This document shows, piece after piece, positions 45,245 through 55,284 of a stretch of 64,000 nt of DNA (positions are counted from its first letter, which is position 1; every line of letters begins with the position of its first letter). The DNA is taken from positions 3,759,252 through 3,823,251 of the forward strand of contig NZ_CP004078.1 in assembly GCF_000612505.1 (NCBI RefSeq). The letters run 5' to 3'. A program made the translations under genes and the position numbers. The DNA is from Paenibacillus sabinae T27 (GTDB lineage: Bacteria; Bacillota; Bacilli; Paenibacillales; Paenibacillaceae). The notes beneath the pieces were generated by a model. It saw nothing but the letters and a program-made list of their open reading frames with translations, was not told where the DNA came from and did no database searches.

Positions 45245-45273
45245 ATTATACAGATTGCGTTGTCCCGAAACAA
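45245..45273 (-). promoter_or_regulatory. sigma-A-type promoter of rnpB
   Basis: On the minus strand, TTGTTT (plus 45268-45273) and TATAAT (plus 45245-45250) are separated by 17 bases. The start would fall near 45238, right at the predicted 5' end of the RNA. Confidence 0.82.
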
Positions 45274-45319
45274 GTGTAATTATTCCCTTTTCCGGTAAAG
45301 GTGGTACCTAACAGTTCGC

Positions 45320-46435
45320 TTATACAAACCGGAACGGCTCCGTATTCACTTCGGAAGCATACACCGGTGTTCCATACTTGTGCTCCGTCAGCTTGGCCTT
45401 GATCCATTCGGCCACCTTAACCTTCATAATCTTCTCGGCGTTATGTCCGGGATCGATCAGCGCCACGCCGGCCATCAGCGCATCCTGCGCCGTATGGTAG
45501 TCGATATCGCCTGTGACCAGCACATCGGCTCCGCGGAAGATCGCGCTGCCAAGGAATTTACCGCCCGATCCCCCGAGCACGGCGGCTTTGAGGACAGGCC
45601 GATCCAGGTCACCCACCACGCGCACCTTATCTACGTTCAGACCCGCTTTAACCGTCTCCACGAATTGTCCCAGCGTAGTCGGCTCTTTGAGCTTGCCTAC
45701 CCGGCCCAAACCGAAGCTGCGTCCTTTCAGGTCCATCGAGTAGAGGTCATAGGCGACCTCCTCATAAGGATGGGCCTTGAGCATCGCCTGAATGACCTTG
45801 CTGCGTATCCCTTGGGGAACGATCGTCTCGATCCGGATTTCCTCTGCGCGCTCGATTTTGCCCTGCTGCCCGATGTAAGGGTTCGCTCCTTCTCGGGGAA
45901 GGAACGTGCCATAGCCCTCAATGTTGAAGCTGCAGTGGCTGTAATTGCCGATCCAGCCCGCCCCGGCGTTCAGGACGGCATCCAGCACCTTCTGGTGATG
46001 GTCCTTCGGTACGAAGACGACGAGCTTGGACAGCTGTTCGGTATGAACATCCTTCAGTGGAGCGGCATTCTCGATGCCAATCGCCTCGGCCATCCAGTCG
46101 TTCATGCCACCATCGGTTATATCCAGATTCGTATGACTGATGTACACAGCGATATCGTTCTTGATCAGCTTCTCGTAGATCCGCCCCATAGGAGTATCCG
46201 TCTGGAGCTGCTGCAGCGGCCGGAAAATAATCGCATGATGGGCAATAATGAGATTGCAGCCGCGGGCAATTGCCTCCTCCACGACCTCGTCATTCACATC
46301 GAGCGCAATCAGAACGCCGGTAATTTCTTTATGCAAACTTCCAAGCTGCAGGCCGATTTTGTCGCCTTCCTCCGCTACATGCTTAGGAGCAAGCTGTTCC
46401 ATATATTGAATTACGGTTTGTCCTTTGGCAAGCAT
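45320..46435 (-). CDS. yqfO: Nif3-like dinuclear metal centre protein (YqfO)
   Basis: The 371-residue protein has the two conserved halves of the Nif3/GTP cyclohydrolase I type 2 superfamily: IIAHHAIIFRPL and ISHTNLDITDGGMND in the first, GDIDYHTAQDAL and LIDPGHNAEKIM in the second, supplying histidine and acidic metal ligands. The middle insertion (LVVFVPKDHHQKVLDAVLNA, about residues 135-235) is the CutA/PII-like domain of the longer YqfO subfamily. The biochemical role is unsettled. It overlaps the 3' end of trmK by 25 bases, as in B. subtilis yqfN-yqfO. Confidence 0.92.
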   Translation of the reverse strand: MLAKGQTVIQYMEQLAPKHVAEEGDKIGLQLGSLHKEITGVLIALDVNDEVVEEAIARGCNLIIAHHAIIFRPLQQLQTDTPMGRIYEKLIKNDIAVYISHTNLDITDGGMNDWMAEAIGIENAAPLKDVHTEQLSKLVVFVPKDHHQKVLDAVLNAGAGWIGNYSHCSFNIEGYGTFLPREGANPYIGQQGKIERAEEIRIETIVPQGIRSKVIQAMLKAHPYEEVAYDLYSMDLKGRSFGLGRVGKLKEPTTLGQFVETVKAGLNVDKVRVVGDLDRPVLKAAVLGGSGGKFLGSAIFRGADVLVTGDIDYHTAQDALMAGVALIDPGHNAEKIMKVKVAEWIKAKLTEHKYGTPVYASEVNTEPFRFV

Positions 46436-47190
46436 GCCAGCACCTCCGTGATCTCCTCAATAAGTTCCCCGATCTCCGAGCGTTTGTTATCGGCAGATTC
46501 CAGCTCCGAGCGCGAGAGCGATTGCCGGATACGCTCCAGCTTCGATATTTCGTCCTGCCATTTGGCAAAAAAGACCGGGCCAGGCTGCCGGATCAGCCAA
46601 GGGCCCATGTTCAGCAGCGTTTCCATCCGGTACGGACGCTCTCCGCCCGCCATAGCCGCTTCCGCATACAGGCCTTTGTTGGTCAGTCCCGCTTCGGGAT
46701 CTTCCGGCACGGCGGTAAGCACCTCATACCGTTTGCCGTCTTCCTCAAGCAGAGCTTCGGCGGTTAACACCCAGCCGTTATCCAGCAGCCACCGGCGGAG
46801 AATATCCTCACCGACATTGGGCTGAAGCAGCAGCGTCCTTACGCCCTCCAGCTTGCCTTCCAATAAGCCCCGGTTCAGAATTGAGGCGATCAGAGCGCCG
46901 CCCATGCCCGCAATCGTGATGCAGTCAGCCTCTTCCGGCCGGAGCACTTCCAGCCCGTCCCCCTGGCGAACGGAAATACGTTTCGTAAGTCCCGCATCCT
47001 GCACAGCCTTTTGAGCCGCGCGCAGCGGTCCGGGATTCACTTCCCCGGCCACCGCGCTTACGGCGCGCCCGGTCTGCACCGCCGCCAATGGCAGCAGTGC
47101 ATGGTCCGAGCCGATATCGGCCAATTTCGAGCCCTGCGGAATTTGTTCCAGCAGCAGCCCCAATCTTTGCGATAATTTCACGTTGTTCAT
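46411..47190 (-). CDS. trmK: tRNA (adenine(22)-N(1))-methyltransferase
   Basis: TrmK (YqfN) methylates A22 in the D-loop of tRNA using S-adenosylmethionine. The 259-residue product has the Rossmann methyltransferase motifs KLADIGSDHALLPL near residue 20, VSAVAGEVNPGPLRAAQ, and ADCITIAGMGGALIASIL, followed by a helical C-terminal coil. I start at MNNVKLSQRLGLLLEQIP. The ATG overlaps the stop of the upstream membrane protein gene as ATGA. The frame is open 30 codons further, but that would intrude on the upstream gene. Confidence 0.93.
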   Translation of the reverse strand: MNNVKLSQRLGLLLEQIPQGSKLADIGSDHALLPLAAVQTGRAVSAVAGEVNPGPLRAAQKAVQDAGLTKRISVRQGDGLEVLRPEEADCITIAGMGGALIASILNRGLLEGKLEGVRTLLLQPNVGEDILRRWLLDNGWVLTAEALLEEDGKRYEVLTAVPEDPEAGLTNKGLYAEAAMAGGERPYRMETLLNMGPWLIRQPGPVFFAKWQDEISKLERIRQSLSRSELESADNKRSEIGELIEEITEVLACLPKDKP

Positions 47191-48011
47191 GTAGCCACCC
47201 ACGCAATCCATTTTTTTCGAAAAAGAAACAATAACGTAAGCTCGGCGGCGATCTTTCCGATCAGCAGAAGTGAGAGCCATGCCGGATAATCCCGCCGCAG
47301 CAGCAGACTGTCTATTTCAGGCATGAGCCACAGCAGAGTACCGACTCCGAAATAGACGCCTGAAACGCCTTTGACCCGATGATACAGCAGCCAGCTCAGC
47401 CAGATCATCAGCACGCACAGCGGGAGCCAGAGCAGCTGCAGTTCCCATACTCCGGCCTCCGGGCGAACTCTGCCCGCAAATCCCGCATACAGAAGGCAGA
47501 GCGCCCCATACCCTCCGAAATGAAGCAGGCCGATCCGCAGCGTGAAGCCCAGAATGATCCAGAGCAGCCCGCAGACGCCTACGAAAATAGGAATCGAAAG
47601 TCCATCTTCTAAATTATGGAGAAATATCATCCATAACCCGAAGCCCAGCGTCAGAAAACTGCCGATTCCCGCCAGAGAAAGGCCGATGACAGGCATTCGG
47701 TTCCTCAATAAACCGGCATATCCGTAGCATACCACAAGCAGCGATACCGCTGTCGCAAGTTGCAAACCCCAGGGAAAAACGCTAAAATAAAAACCAATTA
47801 ACAAAATCAAGGAAATAATTCCAAATGCAAACATCCAAATTTTAATATTTCCTTGCTGCAGATTTTGCAGCGTTATCGGATTTCTGTTGGGTACCGCGCC
47901 TTCATCACTGTATAAATTCGTGAGAAAGTCGCAGTACTGCTCCGTAAGGAGCTTGGTACGGCGCCAATACTGAATCTCTTTTAAAATGATGTCACGCTTC
48001 TCCACATTCAA
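47187..48011 (-). CDS. polytopic membrane protein of unknown function
   Basis: The 274-residue protein has a polar, helical N terminus (about 1-55, MNVEKRDIILKEIQYWRRTK) and seven or eight membrane segments to the C terminus, which ends in FRKKWIAWVAT. The layout, a soluble head followed by many spans, is like DUF2157 proteins, but I see no decisive motif. It lies between the sigA terminator and trmK, with which it overlaps by four bases (ATGA), so it heads a trmK-yqfO transcript. B. subtilis has a cytochrome gene at the corresponding place; this protein has no haem motif. Confidence 0.65.
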   Translation of the reverse strand: MNVEKRDIILKEIQYWRRTKLLTEQYCDFLTNLYSDEGAVPNRNPITLQNLQQGNIKIWMFAFGIISLILLIGFYFSVFPWGLQLATAVSLLVVCYGYAGLLRNRMPVIGLSLAGIGSFLTLGFGLWMIFLHNLEDGLSIPIFVGVCGLLWIILGFTLRIGLLHFGGYGALCLLYAGFAGRVRPEAGVWELQLLWLPLCVLMIWLSWLLYHRVKGVSGVYFGVGTLLWLMPEIDSLLLRRDYPAWLSLLLIGKIAAELTLLFLFRKKWIAWVAT

Positions 48012-48051
48012 CGTCGATCCCTCTTTTCAAGCGGCAGCTATTGACTATAGA

Positions 48052-48091
48052 CAAAAGGACCTCCTGCCGCATGCAGCAGAAGGTCCTTTAA
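48052..48091 (-). terminator. terminator of the dnaG-sigA operon
   Basis: AAAGGACCT-CTGC pairs with GCAG-AGGTCCTTT around a short loop, followed on the minus strand by TTTTGTC. It lies 12 bases past the sigA stop. Confidence 0.87.
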
Positions 48092-48102
48092 AGGCTGATT
48101 TG

Positions 48103-49233
48103 TTATTCTAGAAAATCCTTGAGCCGTTTGCTGCGGCTCGGATGGCGCAGCTTCCGCAAAGCCTTGGCTTCGATCTGACGAATCCGCTCCCGGGTAACGC
48201 CGAAGACTTTGCCGACTTCCTCGAGCGTCCGGGTCCGGCCGTCGTCAAGGCCAAAGCGCAGGCGGAGCACATTCTCCTCACGCTCGGTCAGCGTATCGAG
48301 CACATCCTCCAGCTGTTCCTTAAGCAGCTCGTAAGCGGCTGCGTCCGCAGGAGCGAGCGCCTCCTGATCTTCAATAAAATCGCCCAAATGGGAATCGTCT
48401 TCCTCCCCAATCGGGGTTTCAAGCGATACCGGCTCCTGGGCAATCTTCATGATTTCCCGAACCTTCTCGACGCTAAGCTCCATTTCGGCCGCAATTTCTT
48501 CCGGCGCAGGTTCGCGCCCCAGCTCCTGCAGGAGCTGACGGGACACCCGGATCAGCTTGTTAATCGTTTCCACCATATGAACGGGAATACGAATCGTCCG
48601 CGCTTGGTCGGCAATGGCGCGGGTAATGGCCTGCCGGATCCACCATGTAGCGTACGTACTGAATTTGAAGCCTTTATTGTGGTCGAATTTCTCAACCGCT
48701 TTGATGAGACCCATATTGCCTTCCTGGATCAAATCGAGGAAGAGCATTCCCCGGCCCACATAACGCTTCGCGATGCTGACGACCAGACGCAAGTTGGCCT
48801 CAGCCAGACGGCGCTTCGCTTCTTCATCGCCGTTCTTGATCCGCATGGCCAGTTCAACCTCATCGTCGGCCGAGAGCAGCGGCACCCGTCCGATTTCCTT
48901 CAGGTACATGCGGACAGGGTCGTTGATCTTGATTCCGGGCGGGAGCGACAAATCGTCGTCAAAGCTGAAATCGTCGCCATCTCCGCTCTCGCTTTCGTCA
49001 TTTGGACGAAGCGTCACTTCCTCGTCGTTATCATTAACGACTTCAATTCCCAAATCACTGAGCTGCTCATAGAATTCATCCATTTGCTCGGGGTCCTGAT
49101 CAAATGGCGACAGTTTCTCCATAATATCTTTAATGTTCAGTGAAGATCTTTTCTTGCCAGACTCAATAAGCTGATCTTTGACCTGGTCGAGCGTAAATTC
49201 CGTCTCCAGTTCGGTATGCTGATCGTTCGCCAT
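48103..49233 (-). CDS. sigA: primary sigma factor SigA (RpoD)
   Basis: SigA directs core RNA polymerase to housekeeping promoters. The 376-residue protein has region 1.1 at the N terminus ([20 protein letters not shown]) and an acidic linker (about 75-95). Region 1.2 is [20 protein letters not shown], and region 2 has [20 protein letters not shown] and [17 protein letters not shown]. Region 3 follows, then region 4 with [20 protein letters not shown]. Length and motifs match the B. subtilis protein. GGAGGAGGG precedes the ATG, and it follows dnaG by 40 bases, the classic dnaG-sigA arrangement. Confidence 0.98.
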   Translation of the reverse strand: MANDQHTELETEFTLDQVKDQLIESGKKRSSLNIKDIMEKLSPFDQDPEQMDEFYEQLSDLGIEVVNDNDEEVTLRPNDESESGDGDDFSFDDDLSLPPGIKINDPVRMYLKEIGRVPLLSADDEVELAMRIKNGDEEAKRRLAEANLRLVVSIAKRYVGRGMLFLDLIQEGNMGLIKAVEKFDHNKGFKFSTYATWWIRQAITRAIADQARTIRIPVHMVETINKLIRVSRQLLQELGREPAPEEIAAEMELSVEKVREIMKIAQEPVSLETPIGEEDDSHLGDFIEDQEALAPADAAAYELLKEQLEDVLDTLTEREENVLRLRFGLDDGRTRTLEEVGKVFGVTRERIRQIEAKALRKLRHPSRSKRLKDFLE

Positions 49234-49273
49234 TATTCGACTCCCTCCTCCCTAGGTACATCCTGTCAAACGT

Positions 49274-51094
49274 TCACTGTCTGTCTAGGGCTATAATCTC
49301 ACTTGCAATTTGTGCCGCACGCAAAAAATCACCGGCTTTTTCCGCCTCAATCATCTCTTCCCGCTTCTTATCCATCATACGCTGCACGGGATACTTCCGC
49401 ACTTCACGGATATAATCGTCCAGTACCTGCGGACTCCAGTCGGGAGGCGATTCCATCATGGAAATGGAGGCCGCGATCTTCTCCAGCCGGTCGTCCTGCA
49501 GCGAGGACAGAAACCGGCTGATATCCGGCGGCTTGCCTTGCGCATAATAGGCGTATAGATAAGCGGCAATCGCCGCATGATCATCGATGTTGAAATCTTC
49601 TCCGAGATGTTCGTTAACATAAGCGGCCGCGTCGCTATCCTGAAACATCAGGGACAGCAGACTCCGTTCCGCGGCATGGTAAGCCGGAAGAAGGGCTCTT
49701 GCCTGCACTTGCCCTTTTTTATGCCTACCATTATTCCACCTTTTGTCGTTATTATCCCCTTCGGGGATGTTTTTTTGCATCGAGGCCCTGAGCAAATTGC
49801 AATCCTGCTTCAAGCTCTCGTAGCTTAGTTCGAGCTCGGCGGCTATTTCCTTCAAATATACTTCCCGTTCCGTAGAGGAATGAAGGGAAGCAATAATGGG
49901 GAGTGCCTCCTTGACATAGGCAATTTTGCCGTCTTCCTCTAGGAGTATATGGTTTTTTTTCAGATATATAAGCTTAAATTTCACCGTTGAAACCGCAGAT
50001 TCAATGATTTGCTCCCTGAAGCGCTCTCCCCCGTACTGGGAGACGAACTCGTCGGGGTCCATACCGCCGGGAATCACCGCCACCTTGACTCGCAGGTCCA
50101 CAGCTTCAAGCATCGACAGAGCCTTCAACGCCGCAGCTTGTCCCGCCCGGTCTCCGTCATAAGCGATTACGACTTCGTCGGCAAGAGCCTTGATCATCGA
50201 CGCATGGTTCTCCGTCAGCGAAGTCCCCATCGTCGCCACGCCGTTATGCACACCCGATTCCCAAGCCGAGATGACATCCCCGTAGCCTTCAAATAGAACG
50301 AGCTGCCGCGTTTTGCGGATGGATGCTTTGGATTGGTGCAGATTGTACAATATCCGGCTTTTGTTAAAAAGCTTGCTCTCCGGGGAGTTCAAATATTTCG
50401 GCTGCCCTTCCCCGAGAATTCTTCCGGCAAAAGCCACCACTTTACCGGCACGGTTCGCAATCGGAAAAATAATCCGGCCGCGAAAACGATCGATATAGCC
50501 TTTGCCCTCGCTTCGGGCCGACAACAGCCCGCCTCTCTCCATTTCGGCGAGGTCAAATTGGCGTCTTTCCAGAAACTGCAGAAGCGTATCCCAGCGGTCC
50601 GGGGCAAATCCGATCTGGAATTGGTCGATCATTTTATCGCTGAATTTCCGGGATCTTAAATAATCCATGGCGGCTTTGCCGTGTTCCGTATTTTTCAGCA
50701 GATAATGATAGAACTTCGCAGACCATTCATATGCCTGGAGAAGCCGGTCAATCTCCGGATTATGCGCAGACTGAATGCCTCCCGCGCCTTCCGGCATCGG
50801 AATGTCGCTTTCTTCGGCCATAATTTTGACGGCTTCGGGAAAGGATAACCCTTCGATTTCCATCCTGAATTTGATGGCATTTCCGCCCATGCCGCAGCCG
50901 AAGCAATGAAACACTCCGCGGTCCGGAGTTACTGTGAAGGAAGGGGTGCTTTCCGAATGGAACGGGCAGAGGCCCCATAAATACTTCCCCCGTTTGGTCA
51001 GATGGACAACCTTTCCTACGGTATCGACAATATCATGCTTCGCCAGCACGCTTTCGATAACTTCCTCGGGAATATTGCCGTGTCCGCTTGCCAC
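49274..51094 (-). CDS. dnaG: DNA primase
   Basis: DnaG synthesises RNA primers at the replication fork. The N-terminal zinc ribbon shows LCPFHSESTPSFTV and FHCFGCGMGG (C-H-C-C). The catalytic core has a TOPRIM domain with LVLFEGYGDVISAWESG and DEVVIAYDGDRAGQAAALKA. A C-terminal helicase-binding region (about 450-606) interacts with DnaB/DnaC. I start at the GTG encoding MASGHGNIPEEV because AGGTGG lies five bases upstream; an ATG five codons earlier lacks a binding site. It heads dnaG-sigA. Confidence 0.96.
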   Translation of the reverse strand: MASGHGNIPEEVIESVLAKHDIVDTVGKVVHLTKRGKYLWGLCPFHSESTPSFTVTPDRGVFHCFGCGMGGNAIKFRMEIEGLSFPEAVKIMAEESDIPMPEGAGGIQSAHNPEIDRLLQAYEWSAKFYHYLLKNTEHGKAAMDYLRSRKFSDKMIDQFQIGFAPDRWDTLLQFLERRQFDLAEMERGGLLSARSEGKGYIDRFRGRIIFPIANRAGKVVAFAGRILGEGQPKYLNSPESKLFNKSRILYNLHQSKASIRKTRQLVLFEGYGDVISAWESGVHNGVATMGTSLTENHASMIKALADEVVIAYDGDRAGQAAALKALSMLEAVDLRVKVAVIPGGMDPDEFVSQYGGERFREQIIESAVSTVKFKLIYLKKNHILLEEDGKIAYVKEALPIIASLHSSTEREVYLKEIAAELELSYESLKQDCNLLRASMQKNIPEGDNNDKRWNNGRHKKGQVQARALLPAYHAAERSLLSLMFQDSDAAAYVNEHLGEDFNIDDHAAIAAYLYAYYAQGKPPDISRFLSSLQDDRLEKIAASISMMESPPDWSPQVLDDYIREVRKYPVQRMMDKKREEMIEAEKAGDFLRAAQIASEIIALDRQ

Positions 51095-51133
51095 TACAAC
51101 CACCTTCATCTCTTGACAAATAAATAATATTCG

Positions 51134-51613
51134 CTAAAGTTGAACATTCTCCTGCAATAGATTCAAAAGTTTTGTCAGTTTATGTTGAAAAAAATTTCGG
51201 TCCTCCGCGGTAAACGGTTTAGGTCCTTTGGTGTGATGGCCCCTTCTCCGCTCTTTCGCCCGGGCATGCCTTCCTTCCAGCATCATATCCATGTTGGTTT
51301 CATCGTATGTCTGACCCCTGAAGGAAAGAACATGGCAGCCTTTCGCAAGCACCAGGGCAGCCAGCCCGTAGTCGCCTGTCAGCACGATATCTCCGGACTT
51401 GACGTGATTGGCGATGTAAAGATCAGCGCTTTGATCGCTGTTGTCCACATGTATGACATCGACGCCTTCCCCGCCCCGAAGTTCATGGGCGTAAGACGAC
51501 ACCATCATCACCGGGACGCCGCTAACGCGGGCGATGTCCGCCGTTTCCTTCTTGACCGGACAGGCATCCGCATCGACCACTATCGTTCTTCCCCGAGCAT
51601 CCGTACTGTTCAT
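51134..51613 (-). CDS. DUF188-family protein YqxD/YaiI
   Basis: The 159-residue protein is a PIN-like-fold member of the UPF0178/DUF188 family, with TIVVDADACPVKKETADIAR at the N terminus, VDNSDQSADLYIANHVKSGD in the middle (conserved Asp residues) and LVLAKGCHVLSFRGQTYDE. The acidic residues suggest a nuclease-like site, but no activity is established. In B. subtilis the homologue yqxD also immediately precedes dnaG; the gap here is 39 bases. Confidence 0.9.
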   Translation of the reverse strand: MNSTDARGRTIVVDADACPVKKETADIARVSGVPVMMVSSYAHELRGGEGVDVIHVDNSDQSADLYIANHVKSGDIVLTGDYGLAALVLAKGCHVLSFRGQTYDETNMDMMLEGRHARAKERRRGHHTKGPKPFTAEDRNFFQHKLTKLLNLLQENVQL

Positions 51614-51690
51614 AGGCTGTCACCGTTTCCCGTGTAATATATATACGCGCCTATCCCAAAAAATCCTTCCGGCTTCTTCCGAATCTTAAA

Positions 51691-51747
51691 AAAGCGTAAA
51701 ATACGGAACGAAAGCCGCAAGCTTACGCTTTTGGCGCCGTTCCGTAT
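51691..51747 (-). terminator. terminator of the glyQS operon
   Basis: ATACGGAACG (51701-51710) pairs with CGTTCCGTAT (51738-51747), with a further inner hairpin in the loop. On the minus strand it is followed by TTTTACGCTTTTTT. It lies 83 bases past the glyS stop. Confidence 0.85.
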
Positions 51748-51829
51748 ATTTATACCCTAAACCGGCGTTCTATACCACCAGACCTGCATTTTCTTCATGA
51801 ATACCCCGAAGCAGGAGTTTAACGGCAAT

Positions 51830-53905
51830 CTACCAGACCAGTTTCCCGAAATCGGCAAAGCTCTTCAAATCGGCGTCAATGCCAGCCAGCAGTGCGAGAC
51901 GGTTAGCCCGAACCTGTTCATCCTCGGCCATAACCATAACCGAATCGAAGAAGGCGGTTATCGCATCGCTAAGTCCAGCCAACAGCGTGAGCGCCTGTCC
52001 CGCGTCATCTGCTTCCAGCGCCTTCTGGTACGGCGTACGCAGCGACTGCCACGTTTCATGCAGTGCGCTTTCGGCCGCTTCGTTCAGCAGCGCGGAATCC
52101 AGAGCGGCGCCGGTGGCTTTGGCCGCCAGATTGCTGACCCGGTTGAAGGATTCCACCGTATTCTTGAAATTATCTTTGGAGTCCACGGCATCCGCAAGGG
52201 CCCGGCTTCTGGCAACAACGGCTACAATATCGTCGTAGCCCGCGGCCATAACCGCGTCGACCACATCATAACGGACATTGTCCGACAGAAGACGCTTTAC
52301 GCGCAGACCGAAGAACTCATACAGGTTAGTACGCAGTTCATCCACGGAAAGTTTCAAATTCCGAGTATTTTCATGAACCTGAACGGCAATTTCGAAAATA
52401 TCGTTCAGGCCGACCGGCAGCTTCCGCTCCAGCACGATCTGTACGATGCCCGCCGTCTGACGCCGCAGCGCGTAAGGGTCCTGAGAGCCGGTAGGGATAA
52501 TGCCGATCGAGAAGCAGCCGACGATCGTGTCGATTTTGTCGGCAATGCTGACGATCGCCCCGGGCTCCGTGGACGGAATGGCGTCTCCGGCAAAACGCGG
52601 CTGATAGTGCTCGAAGATGGCTTTGGCCACCAACTCGTCCTCGCCTGCTTTGCGCGCGTAATCCTCGCCCATCGTTCCTTGCAGCTCCGGAAACTCGTAT
52701 ACCATCAGGGTAACGAGATCGAATTTGCAAATATCCGCGGCACGGCTGACTTTCGCCGACACTTCCCGCGCTGTCTGCAGCTTGGCAGCCAGGCTGTCCG
52801 CGATTTGACGGATGCGGCGGACTTTGTCGGCGACGCTGCCGAGCTCTTCATGATAAACGATGGTTTCGAGCTTGGCGAGGGCATCCTCGATCTTCAGCTT
52901 CTGATCTTCTTCATAGAAGAACTTCGCATCCGATAGACGGGCGCGCAGCACCTTCTCGTTCCCTTTGGCGATCGTCTCAAGATGTTCGGCATTGCCGTTG
53001 CGCACGGTGACGAAATAAGGAAGCAGCTTGCCTTCGGCATCCAGCACCGGGAAATAGCGCTGATGCTCGCGCATCGATGTAATCAATACTTCCTGCGGAA
53101 TATTCAGGTAAGCCGGATCGAATGTGCCGAACAGCACTGTCGGCGTTTCAACGAGGAACAGCACTTCTTCCAGAAGGTCTTCCTTGATGGCAATCGTCCA
53201 GTTTTTATCCGCAGCCAGCTTGTTGATCTGTTCAAGAATCAGAGCCTCGCGTTCCTCCACATCGGCAATGACATGCTGGGAGCGCAGGCCTTCCACGTAA
53301 TCGGAAGCCTGAGCGATGACCGCTTCCTGTCCAAGGAACCGGTGACCGCGGCTGACATTGCCGGTCCGGACGCCCGTAATCTCAAAATCGACAATGTCGC
53401 TGCCGTACAGCGCGACCAGCCAGCGGATCGGACGAACAAACTTGAAATCATAAGCGCCCCAGCGCATATTTTTCGGGAAGGTCATGGCGCTGACGATTCC
53501 GGTCAAGCCTTCTGCAAGCAGGGAATACGTGTCCACGCCTTCGCTGCTCTTGGTGGCGTAAATATATTCGACCCCGCCCACTTCCTTAAATGTGAACTGT
53601 TCAGGGGATACACCTTGACTGCGGGCAAATCCAAGCGCCGCCTTGCTCCATTCGCCGGCCGCGTCCAGCGCGATTTTGCGGGATGGGCCTTTGACTTCTT
53701 CGCTGACGTCCGCTTGCTTCTCGGCTACACCCTTCACGAGAACGGCCAGACGCCGCGGCGTTGCATACGACTTCACTTCTCCGTGCTCCAGGCGGGAAGC
53801 ATCCAGCCATTTGGTCATTCTGTCTTGAAGCTGCTCCATCGCCGCACGGATAAACCGCGCAGGGATTTCTTCCAGCCCGATTTCAAACAGCAGGTCCTTA
53901 GCCAA
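51830..53905 (-). CDS. glyS: glycine--tRNA ligase beta subunit
   Basis: GlyS is the tRNA-recognition subunit of the alpha2-beta2 glycyl-tRNA synthetase. The 691-residue product begins [17 protein letters not shown] and contains [18 protein letters not shown] and [20 protein letters not shown], then an HD-like region and the C-terminal anticodon-binding domain. I choose the TTG at 53903-53905 as start: GAAGG lies eight bases upstream and the result matches family N termini. The start overlaps the 3' end of glyQ by eight bases. A GTG three codons earlier is possible. Confidence 0.95.
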   Translation of the reverse strand: MAKDLLFEIGLEEIPARFIRAAMEQLQDRMTKWLDASRLEHGEVKSYATPRRLAVLVKGVAEKQADVSEEVKGPSRKIALDAAGEWSKAALGFARSQGVSPEQFTFKEVGGVEYIYATKSSEGVDTYSLLAEGLTGIVSAMTFPKNMRWGAYDFKFVRPIRWLVALYGSDIVDFEITGVRTGNVSRGHRFLGQEAVIAQASDYVEGLRSQHVIADVEEREALILEQINKLAADKNWTIAIKEDLLEEVLFLVETPTVLFGTFDPAYLNIPQEVLITSMREHQRYFPVLDAEGKLLPYFVTVRNGNAEHLETIAKGNEKVLRARLSDAKFFYEEDQKLKIEDALAKLETIVYHEELGSVADKVRRIRQIADSLAAKLQTAREVSAKVSRAADICKFDLVTLMVYEFPELQGTMGEDYARKAGEDELVAKAIFEHYQPRFAGDAIPSTEPGAIVSIADKIDTIVGCFSIGIIPTGSQDPYALRRQTAGIVQIVLERKLPVGLNDIFEIAVQVHENTRNLKLSVDELRTNLYEFFGLRVKRLLSDNVRYDVVDAVMAAGYDDIVAVVARSRALADAVDSKDNFKNTVESFNRVSNLAAKATGAALDSALLNEAAESALHETWQSLRTPYQKALEADDAGQALTLLAGLSDAITAFFDSVMVMAEDEQVRANRLALLAGIDADLKSFADFGKLVW

Positions 53906-54785
53906 GCTGAACACCTTCTTTCTTCAGCAGCGGGAAGCCGAGCTTCTCGCGCTCCTCCACATAAGTTGCCGCCACCTGGCGGGCCAGATTGCGCACTCTT
54001 GTAATAAAGCCCGTACGCTCCGTCACGCTGATTGCGCCCCGCGCATCCAGCAGGTTGAACGTATGCGAGCATTTTAGTACATAGTCATAAGCGGGGAATA
54101 CGAGATGGCGGTCCATCGCCCGGCGCGCTTCCGCTTCGTACGTATTGAAAAGTCCGAACAGCATGCTCACGTCCGAAACTTCGAAGGTGTAAGTGGAATG
54201 CTCCACCTCCGGCTGATGGAACACGTCGCCGTAGGTCAAACCGTCGACCCACTCCAGCTCAAACACATTCTCCTTCTCCTGAATGTAGGAAGCTAGGCGC
54301 TCCATACCGTAGGTGATTTCAACCGAAACCGGGCTCGTCTCAATGCCGCCCACCTGCTGGAAATAAGTGAACTGCGTAATTTCCATCCCGTCCAGCCATA
54401 CCTCCCAGCCGAGTCCCGCGCAGCCAAGCGACGGATTCTCCCAGTTATCCTCAACGAACCGGATATCATGCTGCAGCGGATCTATACCCAGCGCCTGCAG
54501 GCTGTCCAGATAAATCTCCTGAATATTATCCGGGGACGGCTTGATAATTACCTGGTATTGATGATGCTGGTACAGACGGTTGGGGTTCTCTCCATAGCGT
54601 CCGTCCGAGGGACGGCGCGACGGCTCGACATAAGCGACTTTCCACGGCTCGGGTCCGAGGGAGCGCAGGAATGTCATCGGGTTCATCGTGCCCGCGCCTT
54701 TTTCCGTGTCATACGGCTGAACGATAATGCAGTTCTGGTTCGACCAGAACTCATTCAGCGTCAAAATCATCTGCTGAAAATTCAT
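53898..54785 (-). CDS. glyQ: glycine--tRNA ligase alpha subunit
   Basis: GlyQ is the catalytic subunit that activates glycine and transfers it to tRNA-Gly together with GlyS. The 295-residue product contains [39 protein letters not shown] and [20 protein letters not shown], all hallmarks of the class II alpha subunit. It is the first gene after the glycine T-box leader and overlaps glyS. Confidence 0.97.
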   Translation of the reverse strand: MNFQQMILTLNEFWSNQNCIIVQPYDTEKGAGTMNPMTFLRSLGPEPWKVAYVEPSRRPSDGRYGENPNRLYQHHQYQVIIKPSPDNIQEIYLDSLQALGIDPLQHDIRFVEDNWENPSLGCAGLGWEVWLDGMEITQFTYFQQVGGIETSPVSVEITYGMERLASYIQEKENVFELEWVDGLTYGDVFHQPEVEHSTYTFEVSDVSMLFGLFNTYEAEARRAMDRHLVFPAYDYVLKCSHTFNLLDARGAISVTERTGFITRVRNLARQVAATYVEEREKLGFPLLKKEGVQLG

Positions 54786-54934
54786 GCTACCGACTCCTTC
54801 GCGTAAATGTTGTGTGCTGCCGGAATCCGCGGTCCCTGAAGACCGGCCAATATAGCGCCCGGCAAAACGTCCTGCGATGGAGGCGGTGCTCTTCTATTCC
54901 GGAAGGAAGATGATCATATCTTTCGTTCCAGACT

Positions 54935-55245
54935 AAAAAGCTCCCGCCCCCATGCCTGAAATTCAGACATAGGGACGAGAGCTGTCATATACTCCCGCGG
55001 TTCCACCCTACTTGATTCCGCCCTTCACGGCTGCTGCCGCTGATTTGCGAAATCCACTTTTCACGCTGCCGCCTCCGCACTCCCGGGTGCCGTTTCATGA
55101 GCGCTGCCGCACCGGGCTCCCACCGTCCCCGGCTCGCTATTCCAAGCAATCGTTCATTACTCTCCCGTTCCACATGCGTGCCGGTTCTACCGGCGGCGGC
55201 CTTCTCGTCGTTTGCCTTTAGGCAAGACATCATCCAACAAGAAGA
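54935..55245 (-). promoter_or_regulatory. glycine T-box riboswitch upstream of glyQS
   Basis: The minus-strand leader holds the T-box core AGGGTGGAACCGCGGG (plus 54994-55009), which binds the acceptor end of uncharged tRNA. Stem I shows AGAGTAATGAACG, the AGCGAGCCGGGGACGGTGG distal region, and a specifier loop with GGC (plus 55089-55091) in the GAAAC-GGC-ACC context. GGC is a glycine codon. The terminator arm (plus 54939-54983) ends in TTTTT. Uncharged tRNA-Gly should stabilise the antiterminator and switch glyQS on. The 150 bases between the terminator and glyQ show nothing else. Confidence 0.94.
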
Positions 55246-55255
55246 AACTGCTCCT

Positions 55256-55284
55256 ATATTAACGGAAAATCCGGCGTTCGTCAA
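55256..55284 (-). promoter_or_regulatory. sigma-A-type promoter of the T-box-glyQS transcript
   Basis: On the minus strand, TTGACG (plus 55279-55284) and TAATAT (plus 55256-55261) are separated by 17 bases. The start would be near 55249, just ahead of T-box stem I. The TGA stop codon of recO lies inside the -35 box. Confidence 0.85.
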
